A stretch of DNA of 64,000 nucleotides from Piezodorus guildinii (GCA_023052935.1 CM041294.1:27082641-27146640); one strand, 5' to 3'; positions 32,826 through 45,064 are shown, counted from the stretch's first letter. A program made the numbers and translations. Notes: a model not told the origin generated them from the sequence alone.

Positions 32826-33462
32826 ATTACCTTTACCCTTCGTATTACATCCTGCCTTACTGTCTCCTTTAATAACACTCCTCTTGTCTCTGTTGAACAG
32901 ATCCGATATCTAGGACCGCACCATGACAAACGCCTTACTTAGAACCCTCATGCAAGACTGAAACCATAAGAAGCTGCACGACGTTTTCGACTACTTCAAC
33001 ACTTACTAGACAAACGTTCTAATCTTCCACTTAACTACAAAAGACACATCTACATGACTATCATAAGACCGATCTGGACTTACGGAGTAGAGCTCCGGGG
33101 CTCTACTAAACCATCGAATGCTTCTCGTATACAATCCCTACAGTCCAAAATCCTTCGTAAAATTCTCAATGCTTCTTTGTCACCAACAAACTCATCCATA
33201 AAGACCTTAATGTCCCACATGTTGCTGATTTGGCCCGTACGAGGTATCAATCCTCCCATGACAAACTCCATTCCCACCCTAATCCTGTCGTTTCAATCCT
33301 TTCTTCCTCTTCAATTCCTGACAATCCTCCGAGGCCCCTGAAAAGGAGATGGCCCCGGGACCTTCCAATTTAGAATATTTTTAAATTGCTTCCAATAGGA
33401 TTCTTCTCTACGTGTATACATCTCTACATTTACTTGATATATATATTTTTTTATACAGTCGT
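32826..33462 (+). pseudogene. Jockey-type LINE 3' end, copy
   Basis: Begins TTACCTTTACCCTTCGTATT, and carries MTIIRPIWTYGVELRGSTKP (33054 on), SRIQSLQSKILRKILNAS, then frameshifted tail and 3' terminus near 33440. It lacks the catalytic palm. Its upstream join is shared with the copy at 61 kb. Confidence 0.8.
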
Positions 33463-34084
33463 ACATATCAATAAAAATGATCCAAAAAAAATAAAAACAT
33501 TATCTCCTTAAAATAGCAATGAAAGGAATGCATATAAATATTATCGCTATGACTCAGATGGCAGTCTGAAATATCAGCCATTTAATATTGGAGACAAAAG
33601 GTACGCATTAGAGCTTTAGAAGCGACCAACGTAGCAGGTGCTTCGGTCAGAGCTCATTCATTATACTAGCCTTAATGCGGCAGATTCTAAAATATATAAC
33701 AGAAGCCTCTCTCTTCATTTACCCTCTCCTGGCTCCCCATTCGTTTCTCTCGGCAGCGCTGCCATGAAATCGTAACGTCCTCTGGGAGGAGGGGAGAAGT
33801 AGCACCTCGTAGCTCTTGAATATTCTAAGGGAGGATCAGGAAATTAACTAGTCTTTTGCCAGACAGGCCTCATTCTACTAATATAATAGCTATTTGTAGT
33901 TTTAATTATTATAACAAGTTCTGTGCAGTATATAAGGCGCAGGATATGAGCATGATCAACTGGAATAAGGTTCTTTTAAGGATTTTTTTTTTTAATTTTT
34001 GGCAGAGCAATTTAATACAAAATACTATTCAATTGTTTTCTTACTCAGGCCTCCATACATTCCTCTTAAACCACCACTAGCTTA
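33463..34084. other. Non-coding; GC-richer patch 33590-33850
   Basis: 33590-33850 is compositionally distinct (CTCTCCTGGCTCCCC, GGCAGCGCTGCC) but I recognise no gene, tRNA or TIR. A 74-codon ORF (33856-34080) has no motif. Confidence 0.35.
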
Positions 34085-35775
34085 ACTATTGATAAAAAAA
34101 AAAAAAATTATCTGTACCTCTACAACCTATGAAGGGTACATACCAACGTACTTGGGTTTAGTACATATAGGGCGAGTTGCACCAGCCTCGGTTCACCCTA
34201 AGGTAAGCTTACCCCAGGTAAAACTACGGTAGATAGCTGAACTCCGATTTCAGCTGGGAGTGTTATTGGTACGGCGTTTACTTAAACTACAATCTCACGG
34301 GAGATGAAAGGTAGGTCGGCCATTTTACTTCCTGATTTCAATTCTTAACCTTATCAGCTTAGCTACTTTGGAACTTCTTTTTAAGAAATACATTCTTATA
34401 TTTCTAAAGTTTGTTATTAAGAGAATATAGTTAATTTATTATTATATTAGTATTTATCGTGGTTATTAAAATAATATAGTTAATTTATTATTTGTTTCCT
34501 GAATGTCAAAAAATTTGTTTGGATTCGTATTTAAAATTGTTCGTGATTTTTTTTTTTTTTACTTTCATTTCACAGCAATCAGTTTATGAGTCAACAAAAT
34601 ATCATCTATTTTGGTTTTTAGTCACTTTTTTAATTTCATGTAGAGTCCTAAGAATGAAATTAACAACATACCCCCTTTTGTTAATTGAAAATTAAAACCC
34701 TAATTATATAAAACATACTGTAGAACATTTTGTACAAAATTAGGAGATATTTGTCTCTAGTCTACATTTAAATGCATTAATAATAAAAGTAATTGATTGG
34801 TGAAAAATCAATCATTTGTGTAAGCAATTTTCAAAAACTTATATGGAACCTACTGAAAATCATCCTCCAGATGCAAAATGTGGACAACTTATTTTTAACA
34901 GAAATATAGTGGGATTTTTAATAATAATAAAACTTTATTCTGGTACTACGTCCCTCAAGAATAACAGAAATGAATATTATATATTCATATTTATGTCTGG
35001 TCAAGAAACCAATCAACAACTGTCTTAAAAAAGTTATAGGCCTAGGATTCACTAAAGAACTATTAATTATGATAACAACTTAAATATCTTATATTTACAA
35101 AACCAAACATTGTCAATTATTTAGAGAGGATCTATTTCAATGGAATAAATAATAAAACCGTAATTATAAAATGAAAATGTTGATTAAAATTTTACAAAAA
35201 TAAAACAAAATTTAAAATACCTTTAGTAAATAATAACTATAAATTAATTAATTAATAACAAATTAATAATATATTCTTCTTCATCTGCCAAGTGTTCAAT
35301 GTTAATCAAATCAATTTCCTTGAAATAGTAGCAGATAAAACAATAACATAAAACAAAAGTGATACTATTTCACAAGTCCCTGGATGGTTAGCTCTTAACT
35401 GGAGGTTAAACGGTGAGCCTTGCCCAGTAAAGTTTACCGTGGATCCAGCATCCCTACCCTAGGTGGTGCAACGGGCAATGGCTGACTTCAACGGAGGTTA
35501 CCCTTACCGCACTTTGACCTGGGCTGGGTGCAACTGGCCCATAGAGAATCGTGCTGTTTCTAAGCCAACGGCCGTGCAATGAGGTCAAGATCACCAGGTT
35601 TTTCTCCCAGGATTGGTTACCCACTCTATCGAGATTGGGTACGCCCCAGAAGGGTCTTAAAGGTCGCCCCACAGCTAAAATAACAGAATAAATAATATTT
35701 TTCCACAAAAAGATTTCAGCCTAGGATCGGAGAACAGTAGACTTAGTGCTCTATCCACTACACCACGGCGCTGCC
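34085..35775 (-). repeat. SINE-1 copy 2, split by a DNA transposon
   Basis: The minus-strand head starts near 35775 with an A-box-like TGGTGTAGTGGATAGAG and a B-box-like CCGATCCTAGG. The body continues to 35539 (CTTCTGGGGCGTACCCAATC, AAACCTGGTGATCTTGACC), then resumes at 34169 (AAGTACGTTGGTATGTACCC, TTCATAGGTTGTAGAGGTAC) and ends in a T/A-rich tail. Removing 34170-35538 plus one copy of ATA restores colinearity with the copy at 23158. Confidence 0.88.
34170..35538. mobile_element. Non-autonomous TIR transposon inserted in a SINE
   Basis: The left end GGGCGAGTTGCACC-AGCC and the inverted right end GGGCCAGTTGCACCCAGCC match. It is flanked by the 3-bp duplication ATA (34167-34169, 35539-35541). 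The ends are confirmed independently because the SINE resumes on both sides. At 1369 bp it has no transposase-like ORF. 3-bp duplications and GG-starting ends suggest PIF/Harbinger-like mobilisation, but that is inference. Confidence 0.85.
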
Positions 35776-37974
35776 TTCTACAATTGATAGGAACAACAAT
35801 GAAGAATAGAATAGATAAACGTATTTCATCGTTTTTCTTTCACTGACCGACACCCCAAATAATTTTCTCCTGGATCTTTTTTAGTGGGCTTTACAAAACT
35901 AGTAAACGTCGTTTGTTTGGAGGATTATTCATCTAAAACACCAAAGGTTTCTTGATTTTGGAAGATATCTGGTGGGTGGATTTCTATTCTTGTTCTCGCT
36001 TGTTCCTCAAAGTATTGCACCTTATACAGTCCACGTTTTTTGATACTGCATGAAGTAGTTTCCAATAGAGTGTGAAAATTTCTTTCTTTAAGGAAATTAC
36101 CCATCATGTGTATAATGGCTTAGGATAAGACAAAAACTTTACGAACCGAAAAATTCATTAGTTTAAAAAAAGTTAAGTTCTACAGGTTGTTGATATAGCA
36201 GAGTCAAATTATTAAGGTAAACTTATATAAAATAGATAACTTCTTACAGAGTTAGTAATTATAGATAATCAGTAAGTACCTCGTAATGATTCGTACTGTT
36301 ACTAGCCCAACGGCAGCGCAAGTAGATGATATATAGATTTTTACAAGTTTATTTACATATTTACTATATAAAATAGTTCGTTAATTACATTTTCAAATGA
36401 TTTCGGTGATCCTTAACATCAACAATTTAGTATTTTTCTTCTAGTGACAAATTTAACATTTGTTTGAAGGTATTAGTGATAGTAGGAAAAATAGACAAAA
36501 AAACTACTCAAAATGGAAATGATTTAAGCCATAAGCAAGCTCAGCCACCAACTTATTCCTTAATTTCGGATAAACACTTTTATATAGGCTTAGCGAGCAA
36601 TTGGGTGGTCTACCTACCTCGAAATAAATAATATATTAAAATCTTATATAAGCCTTTTTAATTTGTATTAATTGCCTTATAAATGGGGAATTATACACTA
36701 TCACATCTACTTGTAACATGTATAATTGGAGGGGCATGCATGTGCATCTGTGTTTGCTTATAGTGTTTTATATTTTAATTTTAATTTCAACATAATTTTG
36801 TATATAGAAAGATATTGATTTTAGGTGCTAAGTGTTTTGGTATTGTTTTTATTTATGATGGTGTGATTTTTTAGTATGTAGTTTTATAATGTATATATAA
36901 TTTGTTTTTGTTTTTTAATTTAATTTTTGGTGTATATGTATAGATATATCCAAGTATTTGAAAGAAAATGTAAAACGGTTGAGAAGGAAAAGAGAAAAAA
37001 AAAATACAGGAAAAATAAGTAGGAAAAAAAATTTAAAAGAGTAAAAAAGGAAAAAAATATTGTATTTATAGTTAAATAAAATGTTAAGAATATTCCTGTA
37101 GGAAAGAATTGGTATGCTGTGTTATAGCAGCCCAATTAAGTTGGGCAGCATCATTTTGTTTGTTTATTTATGAATAAGGTGTATCTCTCTCTCGCACATC
37201 CAATGGATAAAAAAAAAAAAAATGCAAACCACTCAAAAATAATGCAGTTAATGTATGGAACTGTTTTAGTAACGACATTAAACGCGTATTTTTATCTATC
37301 TTAAGAAAATAATTGCATTGCATAAAAACATTTTTTAAAGGAATTAAGTGTTTTTAAGATTAAATTGAATAGCTGAGTACGATAAAACTAGACAATTAGA
37401 ACACAAATATCAATTTTCATTAAAATATCAATTTTGAAAAAGAAAAATATAAGTACTTTTTGGAAAGCAACGTATCATTTATTGGTAAATTATTGTTTAC
37501 ATACATCATACGATATTAACACATTTAATAACATGATAGAAATTGCTCAGTATACATTTCACAAAGATTAGAATCACATATGCCTGATAAACAGAAAGAA
37601 AAGTGTACACCATAAATAGTTTCATTTCCTGAACGTGTGCTTGAATTCCATCGGTAAGTTAATAAAAGAGTGATCAAATGGAAAGCAATATTCCACGGTT
37701 ATTACTAGAAAGTTTCCCCACGGTTCTTATCTCAAGTGGCCTTCAAAAGTAAATAATCCGATTACTGCAGCTACCTAAAAGCTTCCTTGATTTTTTTTTT
37801 TAAATATCAGGTAAAATAGTCTATCTCTGCAAATAGCCTTTTTTATTTTTTTTCGATAACAGTTTCTGGAACTGGTTTTTATTTTTTTATAGGATTCAGA
37901 TATAACCTCTAGTCCTTAATTGCTGTAACAATTTAAGATAAATATACTCACCTCGTTTATTTTATTGTTTTTTA
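35776..37974. other. Non-coding, AT-rich
   Basis: No recognisable gene. 37452-37473 (AGTACTTTTTGGAAAGCAAC) matches the ends of the inverted repeat at 41.3-41.7 kb. Several T/A runs. The 71-codon minus ORF at 36920 is Phe/Leu low-complexity. Confidence 0.4.
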
Positions 37975-38585
37975 AATTTGTTTTATTGATATTTACAACT
38001 GTATTGAGTTAATACATCAAGTAAATAAGCTCAGTGATAAAATAGATGAATAATACCTGATGGGAAACTGCCCGCCCATAGGGATACCCCAGCAAGTAAT
38101 CTAAACTAGAAGATCTCGAGGCTATCTTCTTTTCAGGCGCCTCAGAGGACTGTCAGGAATGGAAGAGGAAGCAAGGATTGAAACTAGTGGGTTAAAGTGG
38201 AAGTGGAGTTTGTCATGGAAATATTGATACCTGATTTGGGCCAAATCATATGGGACATTAAGGTCCTAATTTTTCGAAGGATTTTGGATTGTAAGGTTGA
38301 ATATAGGAAGAATTTGATGGTTGAGGAGAGCTCCAGAGCTAAACTCCGTAAATCCAGATAGGTCTTCTGATGGTAATATAGATGAGCCGTTTGTAATCAA
38401 GTGGAAGGTTAGAGCGTCTGTCCAGTAAGTGTTGAAGTAACCGAAAGCGGCGGGCAGTTTCTTTTAGTTTCAGTCTGGTGTGCTGATTCCATGTAAGAAT
38501 CACAAGTCCTATATAGCGAAAATGTTAAATAGGGACAAGTGGAATATTATTAAAGGATACTGTTGGGCAGTATGTCATAGGTTTT
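37975..38585 (-). pseudogene. Jockey-type LINE 3' end, copy
   Basis: Minus-strand wreck of the same C-terminal RT region: sense KPMTYCPTVSFNNI near 38550, then thumb and the tail matching 'LKRR', with the family 3' end near 37980-38040. Several stops and shifts. Confidence 0.7.
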
Positions 38586-38667
38586 AATGGTCCCTTTTAA
38601 AATAAACGGAATTCAGAATTTCGCGAAGGTTTTTGAATTGTAAGGATCATATACGGTGTGTTTGGAC

Positions 38668-38709
<42 letters not shown>

Positions 38710-38765
38710 AAAATATATGTTTTGTTTTTTTTTTCACCTGTATATTTTGTTTAGAATTTAAAAAT
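38586..38765. repeat. Spacer with (AT)n run
   Basis: (AT)n at 38671-38705 between two divergently oriented LINE fragments. Confidence 0.8.
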
Positions 38766-39600
38766 TAAATTAAATTACCCTTCGCCGATGACACATGTGT
38801 GTTATCTGTGAATAATGATCCTGTTATTGCATCCCGAATTCAACAGAACCATCTATCAGCCATCGAAGAATGGTGTCAGAACTGGTGAATCAAAATAAAT
38901 CCTAATAAATCACATCAAATAACCTTTACTCTATGACGCAAACCTATGACTTCCTGCCCCACCGTATCCTTTAACAACATCTTACTCCTGTTGAACAGAT
39001 CCGGTACTTCGGACTAAACCTAGACAAACGCCTCACATAGAACCCTCATACTAGACTGAAACGACAGAAAACTGCTCGTAAATACCGATTACTACAACAC
39101 TTACTCGACAAACGCTCAAAACTTTCTATTTCCTACAAAAAATTCATTTATATAACCATTATAAGGCCTATTTGGACCTACGGCATTGAGTTATGGGGGT
39201 CCACTAAACCATCGAATTCCTCTCGCATCCAATCCTGCAATCCAAGATCCTTCGAAAAATCCTTAATGCTCCATTCTTCGTTACAAATAAAATTATCCAA
39301 AAAGACCTAAATACCCCATTAGTTGAAGACTTGGCCAGATCCAGATATACATCCTTCCATTCCAAACTTCCTGCCCACTCAAACCCGCTTATCCGTGACC
39401 TCTCCTCAACATCTATTCCTGACAATCCACCGAGACGACTTAAAAGAAGATGGCCAAGAGATCTCTTACCATAAATTGGTCATTGGAGTTCTACCAATGG
39501 GTAGTTTCTTCACAGGACAATCATGTGTCTTAATCTCAAATATATCCCATTTACTTGTTGTATTTAATAAATACAGTTGTAAATTTCTTTGAATAAATAA
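38766..39600 (+). pseudogene. Jockey-type LINE 3' end, longest copy
   Basis: It starts inside the RT palm: FADDT at 38781-38795 is the catalytic FADD motif, followed by SAIEEWCQNW, INPNKSHQITFTL, ICPTV-like and DKRLTW-like phrases in shifting frames. It continues TYGIELWGSTKPSNSSRIQS, ARSRYTSFHSKLPAHSN and IPDNPPRRLKRRWPRDL, then a 3' UTR ending TTGTTGTATTTAATAAATAC and an A-rich tail. Stops and shifts make it non-functional, but it best defines this family's 3' part. Confidence 0.8.
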
Positions 39601-40766
39601 ATTGTAAAAAATAACAAATAAAATTAAAACAGTTTTTTTTTTAATGAGCAAAATATTTATATTTGTTGTTAGTTTACGTGTTCTATTCAATAGTGTAGTT
39701 AGGGATTAGCCAGATAAGAGTGCCCCCCTTGCCCTCAAGCCAGTACCGATCGCACTAGTAAGCTGAGAGCACGTTCTTCTCGTTTGGCATCTTCAAACCA
39801 GTTTTTGATCAGGACTTCGTCTCGTCTTTTTGAAGATCACCGTCCTTCCAGAGGATCACCGTCCTTCCAGACTCGCCTACCCGTCGTGCGGAACCGAAGC
39901 ATTTATGGACAGATAACTATCCTTTATATTTTTTTCTCATTATAATTGTTCATTTTTATTTTTTTATTTTAATAGTACTTACAAACTAACCCAATTTTTA
40001 AATTTATTTTTTTTACAGTTTGGTTAATCGAAGAATTTTTGGATTTTGTTATAAATCAAATGATTTTTATTTTACTGTAAATTTTCCTCATTTTTTTTAT
40101 TAAATTGTTATTTATTTTGTTTAGTTTCAATTTAATATATTAAATTATTATTTTAATATTAAGTACTCAAGACCAGCTCTTTTCGAAACGGGATCGAGTC
40201 TACGTTAGCCCATCTTTCTTTTATTTCGTTTTAACGTCACTCATCCCAACAACGGGAGGAATAAGATGGTTTAATAAAGCTCAATTCCATACGTCCAAAC
40301 AGGACTGATGAGTTTTTGTAAAATACCCTAAATTTCGAACTTTATGTATTTCATTATTGTGTGAGGTCTTATAACTAAAATAATTGTTATTTATCTGATT
40401 AAGCTTAAAAATTTAAATTATTATTTCAACGAAACCTTGTATAGCGTTGATATGTAGTTATCAAAGAAAGTATCAATCTGTCACTCGCCGTCCGAAAATG
40501 TATAGAAGTATTAAAAGCCTTATATTGTCCCCTAAATGTATAGAAACGAAATTCAGACCAAACTTCATATTGTTGCGATCCAAGTCCCTCAAAGGACTTT
40601 GAGTAACATTGAAATGTTTTTCCGTAATTTTCAGAAAAATTAATATTTATAAAAACAATTTAAAAAGTTTGATTTAAGCGTATCATAAATATTTTCGATT
40701 ATTTTTTGTGTGAAACAGACATTTCTCGTTGGTTTTTTCCCACTAATATTCACTTTTTTTTTTATT

Positions 40767-40825
<59 letters not shown>

Positions 40826-41303
40826 ATAGTTAACATAAAATTTGGCCACTTGTGGATTTTACAAGACATATGCAACTTTCTTAAGAAAATTAGTTCAGAT
40901 CTTTTCACATGGTATTTAAATAGAAGAGGTACCATGAAATATTTAAACTGAAAAATAATTTATTTTTGGTGCATATTCTCATAGCTGTTGTTACGTAATT
41001 AGTCTTATGTAAGAAAAAAATAGTCTGATGAACTAAAGAATCTAAAGTATCTCCCTAAAAAAACAATAAAATATTTGCTTCAGGCAATAAAGTGGTAAGT
41101 GAAATAGTAATGCAAAAATTCACAGCGGTTTAGAGGATAAGAGAAAAAAACAAAACAATTAACTTGATAAATTGTTAATTAGTTCAGTTATGGATTAAGT
41201 TCTTAAGAACTGCTTTTTAAATAAATTCTGTTTTAACTAACCCCACGATTAATGGGTATTTAAATTGATATTGATTTTGCAATTATCTCTAAACGATTTC
41301 TAA
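39601..41303. other. Non-coding; short tandem repeat and poly(T)
   Basis: 39690-39930 is GC-richer and contains GATCACCGTCCTTCCAGA twice in a row (39835-39871). A 40-base T run lies at 40781-40820. No gene recognised. Confidence 0.45.
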
Positions 41304-41695
41304 AATTGAGACGTTGATTTCCAAAAAGTACTAAAGGACATTTTTTACAAAATTAATCTTTTTACATATTTGTATTCTCATCAATTAGTTATATCTAAAT
41401 CTCCTATTTGATTTCATCTAATGAACACCCAAGCCCTTTATAAACGCAATTTAAAAATATAATTATTTTCAAAAGTAAATAATTACACATTTAATTACGT
41501 TCCAAATTATACCAAAACATCTCATTTCATATCTTTAATATGATGTTATTAATATACTAAAAAAACAATTCTGGTTTTTAATGAGAAAAGAATCAAATTA
41601 GCTAATTTAATAATATAATAATTAGTGATTTTCGCGTCTCCTGTAAAATTTCCTAGAATGGATATAGTACCTTTTTGGAAATCAACGTCTCAATT
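41304..41695. repeat. ~390-bp MITE-like element with 25-bp inverted ends
   Basis: AATTGAGACGTTGATTTCCA begins at 41304 and its complement (TGGAAATCAACGTCTCAATT) ends at 41695; the match continues through AAAAA. Interior AT-rich, non-coding. A related end occurs at 37452-37473. The target duplication is not clear. Confidence 0.7.
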
Positions 41696-42508
41696 ATTCA
41701 TATAAATTTATTCGATGAATTTTAAAAACATTTCATTACTAGGTTCAAAAGAAAATATTTGACATGCAATATATACAATACATTAATGAAATATTTGAAA
41801 AATTAAATCGTCGTTTGTACTTCTTCATATGTAAAAAAATATAAAATACATATTTTCATGTAAATTTCAAAACTTGCAATAAAATAAATATTAAGGAAAA
41901 GATGGGTTAAACGCTTCAAAAAATAAGCAGTTTTTGTTTCAAATTCTACAAAAACAATAAAGGATTTAATCTATATCAATCAAAAAACGATATATTATTC
42001 TAATGCTTCAAAGATTATGTTTGAAATGGATAAAATTAATTAAACAAAAAATTAACAATTGAGTAATTTTTTTTTTAATTTACTTGGAATGTTTAATGGG
42101 TGATGGTTTTCATATCTTGTGTTTCCTTCACCCTCACTTTCGATTAAGAGAAAATGTACTCACCTGAAAAAAAAAAAAAATATATATATAAATACATGAT
42201 TGTTGTTGTTGTTGTTTTAATTTTAAGGGCAAAAAACTGCTGATGGTTATTATCGCCCTCACATCTTTACAAAAAAGAAAATAAAAAGAAAAAACGATTT
42301 ACCAAAATGATGATATCAGAAAAAAAAAAAAAAAAAAATTATAAAAGGAAAACAACGAACAAAATACTAAAAAAATACAGTAACATTAAAAAATAATAAA
42401 AATAAAGGTAAACAAAAATAAAATAAACGAAATTAACAATTATAATTTAAAAAAAAAAACTAATAATAACAAATAAAACACAAATATGATAAAAATAATC
42501 AATTATAC

Positions 42509-42539
<31 letters not shown>

Positions 42540-42814
42540 AAAGAAAAAAATTTAATTGAAAAAAAAGAAAAGAAAAAAAAAAAAAACCTATGGTTCCTTC
42601 CTCCTATGGTTACCCAAAGAAGGAGATTTTATTAATTAATAGTTACTTGTTCCATGCCTAATACGTAGGCACACTACACGTAATACTATGTCATATTTAT
42701 AAATATTATTAGGTTTTTAGCATTTTACAATGTTTTAAACAATAAATGTAACAAAAGAGAAGAAAATAACACATTGAAAATATCATAACTAAGTGAAATA
42801 CCTAAAATATGATA

Positions 42815-42865
<51 letters not shown>

Positions 42866-42952
42866 CAAGATTTAAACAAAAACAAAATAAAATAAAATAA
42901 TAAATACAAATAAAATAATATTAAGCACAACAAGATTACAAGTACAACAAGT
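41696..42952. other. Low-complexity AT DNA with poly(A) and (TA)n
   Basis: A-rich 42310-42590 including a ~28-base A run at 42509-42536; (TA)n at 42821-42859. No gene recognised. Confidence 0.6.
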
Positions 42953-44039
42953 CCGTCATAAACTCTGGTATTTTGAATGGAATGTATAACGTTTATTTTG
43001 TCAGTGTAGATAGTTATGTATGTGAATACATCTGTCATATTGTCAAGGATATATATTTTCGCTCTGAGAACAGCTAGTTTTTCCGCCTGGTTGTTCGAGC
43101 ATTCCGATCCTAGCTTGCATTAAACTTCAAGCATTTTTCCATGTTTATCTTTTAGAAACCACGCACATCCTACATTCTCTCCATCCTTGCTCCCGTCTGT
43201 ATATATTTCTGTCTTTGTATCTCAGTCATTTAGTACCTCTGTTTCTGTCTTCGTATCTGGCTCAGTTTGTATCTGAGTCATTATGTTTGCGTGTGTTGCT
43301 GGATGAATCCAATTTTTGCATTGATGTGGGAGGTTTAATATGTCGTGCAAAATATTTTTATAGTCTGTAGGTCGTTTTTTAATGTTAACTAGTTTTGCAG
43401 TTTCTTTTATTTTGAACTCTATTGGAATTATTCCAGCCAAAGCACAAGCAGCTTCTTGAGACATAGTGTGGTATGCCTTACATATTTTTATGGCAATCAG
43501 TCTTAGGAGCCTTCGAAGTTTCATAAGATTGGTTTTTCGGAGCATAGCTTTATGCCATACGTGTACTGCATATAGTATTTTTGGTAAAATAGCTCCTTGA
43601 TACATAATCTTAAGAACGTCCGACTTTAGTCCCCAAGAGACCATCGCTGCTATTGTTAGTCTGTTCATAGTTTGTAGAGTCTGATTGTAAATATTGTCAA
43701 TATGCCTATTATAATTATGTTTCCGTTCAAATAGTACTCCTAAATATTTCGACGTGTTTCGGTATTTTATTTGTGTTGAATTTATACTAATGTTCAAATT
43801 TGGTATATTCCGTTTTCGTGAAAAAATAATGAATTCGGTTTTTTGAGGATAAAAAGAAAGTTTGTTAAAGATCTTGTTAGTCGGGATATTGCCAGGTTTG
43901 TAACTACTTCTAGCTCCTCAATGTCTTGCAGTTTGACCAGAAGTAGTACGTCGTCGGCGTAGGCTATAAGATTAGTGTCATCTGGTATTTCTATTTCAAA
44001 AATAGTGTTTATCAGAATATTCCATATAACTGGAGACAA
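42953..44039 (-). pseudogene. R1/LOA-like LINE: RT thumb plus RNase H, broken
   Basis: Minus strand. 44039-43794 starts in the RT palm (SPVIWNILINTIFE, AYADDVLLLVK: catalytic YADD). A frameshift near 43797 leads to 43797-43222 (KYLGVLFERK, IMYQGAILPKILYAVHVWHK, KICKAYHTMSQEAACALAGI, the phrase typical of R1-group thumbs). The same frame continues past a TGA into an RNase H-like domain: EIYTDGSKDGENVGCAWF, then a second stop, SNNQAEKLAVLRA and IYTDKIN. The first Asp and Glu of RNase H are recognisable. The 5' part (endonuclease, fingers) is missing; the break lies at a microsatellite near 44040. Confidence 0.8.
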
Positions 44040-44140
44040 ATATATATAGAATAGAATAGAATAATAATAATAATAATAATAATTATATATATATATATAT
44101 ATATATTATTATTATTATTATTATTATGATTATTATTATT
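44040..44140. repeat. (AAT)n-(AT)n-(ATT)n compound microsatellite
   Basis: 44057-44086 is AAT-rich, 44087-44107 is (TA)n and 44104-44135 is ATT-rich, so the tract is roughly self-complementary. It abuts the broken 5' end of the R1/LOA-like fragment. Confidence 0.85.
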
Positions 44141-44653
44141 GCGGTAAGGTATATTGATCATACCATCAATCAACTCAAGTAAATTCAAAATTTTCTTCTC
44201 CGGGTATAGCTCCCTTTGCCTACCTTCGGCCAATCAAAATCAGGGAAGAGGCTTGGAAAGGAAAATTGTATAAAAGGGCCAGAGAAGAAGCACTAGCTCT
44301 CAATAAAAACTATTGCTGCATCATCTATATCTACGCGCTCATCTTATCATAAGATATAAAGTAAGTAACTAAGAAATGTATTTTATCCTAAAATGTATTT
44401 TTTTTTTTTTAATTTGCAATTAAGTATAATTTTGTTGTAAAGTGAAATTTGTTTATTCAATATTATTTTGTATAATAAATCTTGAACAAAATTGTGCATT
44501 TTTTATTAATGTTTCACATCTGAAAAATTATATTTTTGTTACATTCTCCACCTTTTAATATTATTGATTTGTAATAACTTTCCCCTTCAGGTAACACAAT
44601 TCTAGACAAGCTAAATTAAATTATTATTACTAATTATGAGGCAGGCGGGGAAG

Positions 44654-44700
<47 letters not shown>

Positions 44701-44745
44701 ATATATATATATATTGTTTGATCAGTTCTCGACTGTAGATAATTT
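44141..44745. other. Non-coding with promoter-like patch and (AC)n/(TA)n
   Basis: See the regulatory entry at 44230-44307. (AC)n at 44655-44698 is followed by (TA)n to 44714. No ORF of note. Confidence 0.5.
44230..44307 (+). promoter_or_regulatory. CCAAT-TATA-AATAAA cluster, possible solo LTR or promoter
   Basis: CCAAT at 44230-44234, TATAAAA at 44269-44275 (about 35 bases later) and AATAAA at 44302-44307, in a locally GC-richer patch. This spacing fits a Pol II core promoter, and the close poly(A) signal is typical of an LTR. No TG...CA ends, second LTR or gene was found, so the role is open. Confidence 0.35.
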
Positions 44746-45026
44746 AAGTTTGTGTTGTTCTTAGGTTTCAGTCAATGAATAAACAATTTTATCTATGCGA
44801 CGTTTCGAGAATTTATTGTTCTCATAATCATGCCTTAACAGTGGAAAAAACAAAACAAAAAAAAAAAAACAGATAATATTAATGTTGATTAATGAACAAT
44901 AATATTAATGTTCTGTTGTTGTTTTTTCCACTGTTAAGGCATGATTATGAGAACAATAAATTCTCGAAACGTCGCATAGATAAAATTGTTTATTCATTGA
45001 CTGAAACCTAAGAACAACACAAACTT
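44746..45026. repeat. Perfect 107-bp inverted repeat, 67-base spacer
   Basis: Arm 44746-44852 begins AAGTTTGTGTTGTTCTTAGG; arm 44920-45026 is its complement, with no mismatch seen. The spacer contains AATATTAATGTT twice. Flanked by (TA)n on the right. No ORF. Confidence 0.92.
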
Positions 45027-45029
45027 ATA

Positions 45030-45063
<34 letters not shown>

Positions 45064-45064
45064 A

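Noticed and set aside
39323..39592. 89-codon plus-strand ORF
   Set aside because: Wrong frame across the LINE 3' end; the family's real frame in this stretch gives PPRRLKRRWPRDL.
40640..40849. Poly-lysine ORF
   Set aside because: It is the translation of a long homopolymer T run on the other strand.
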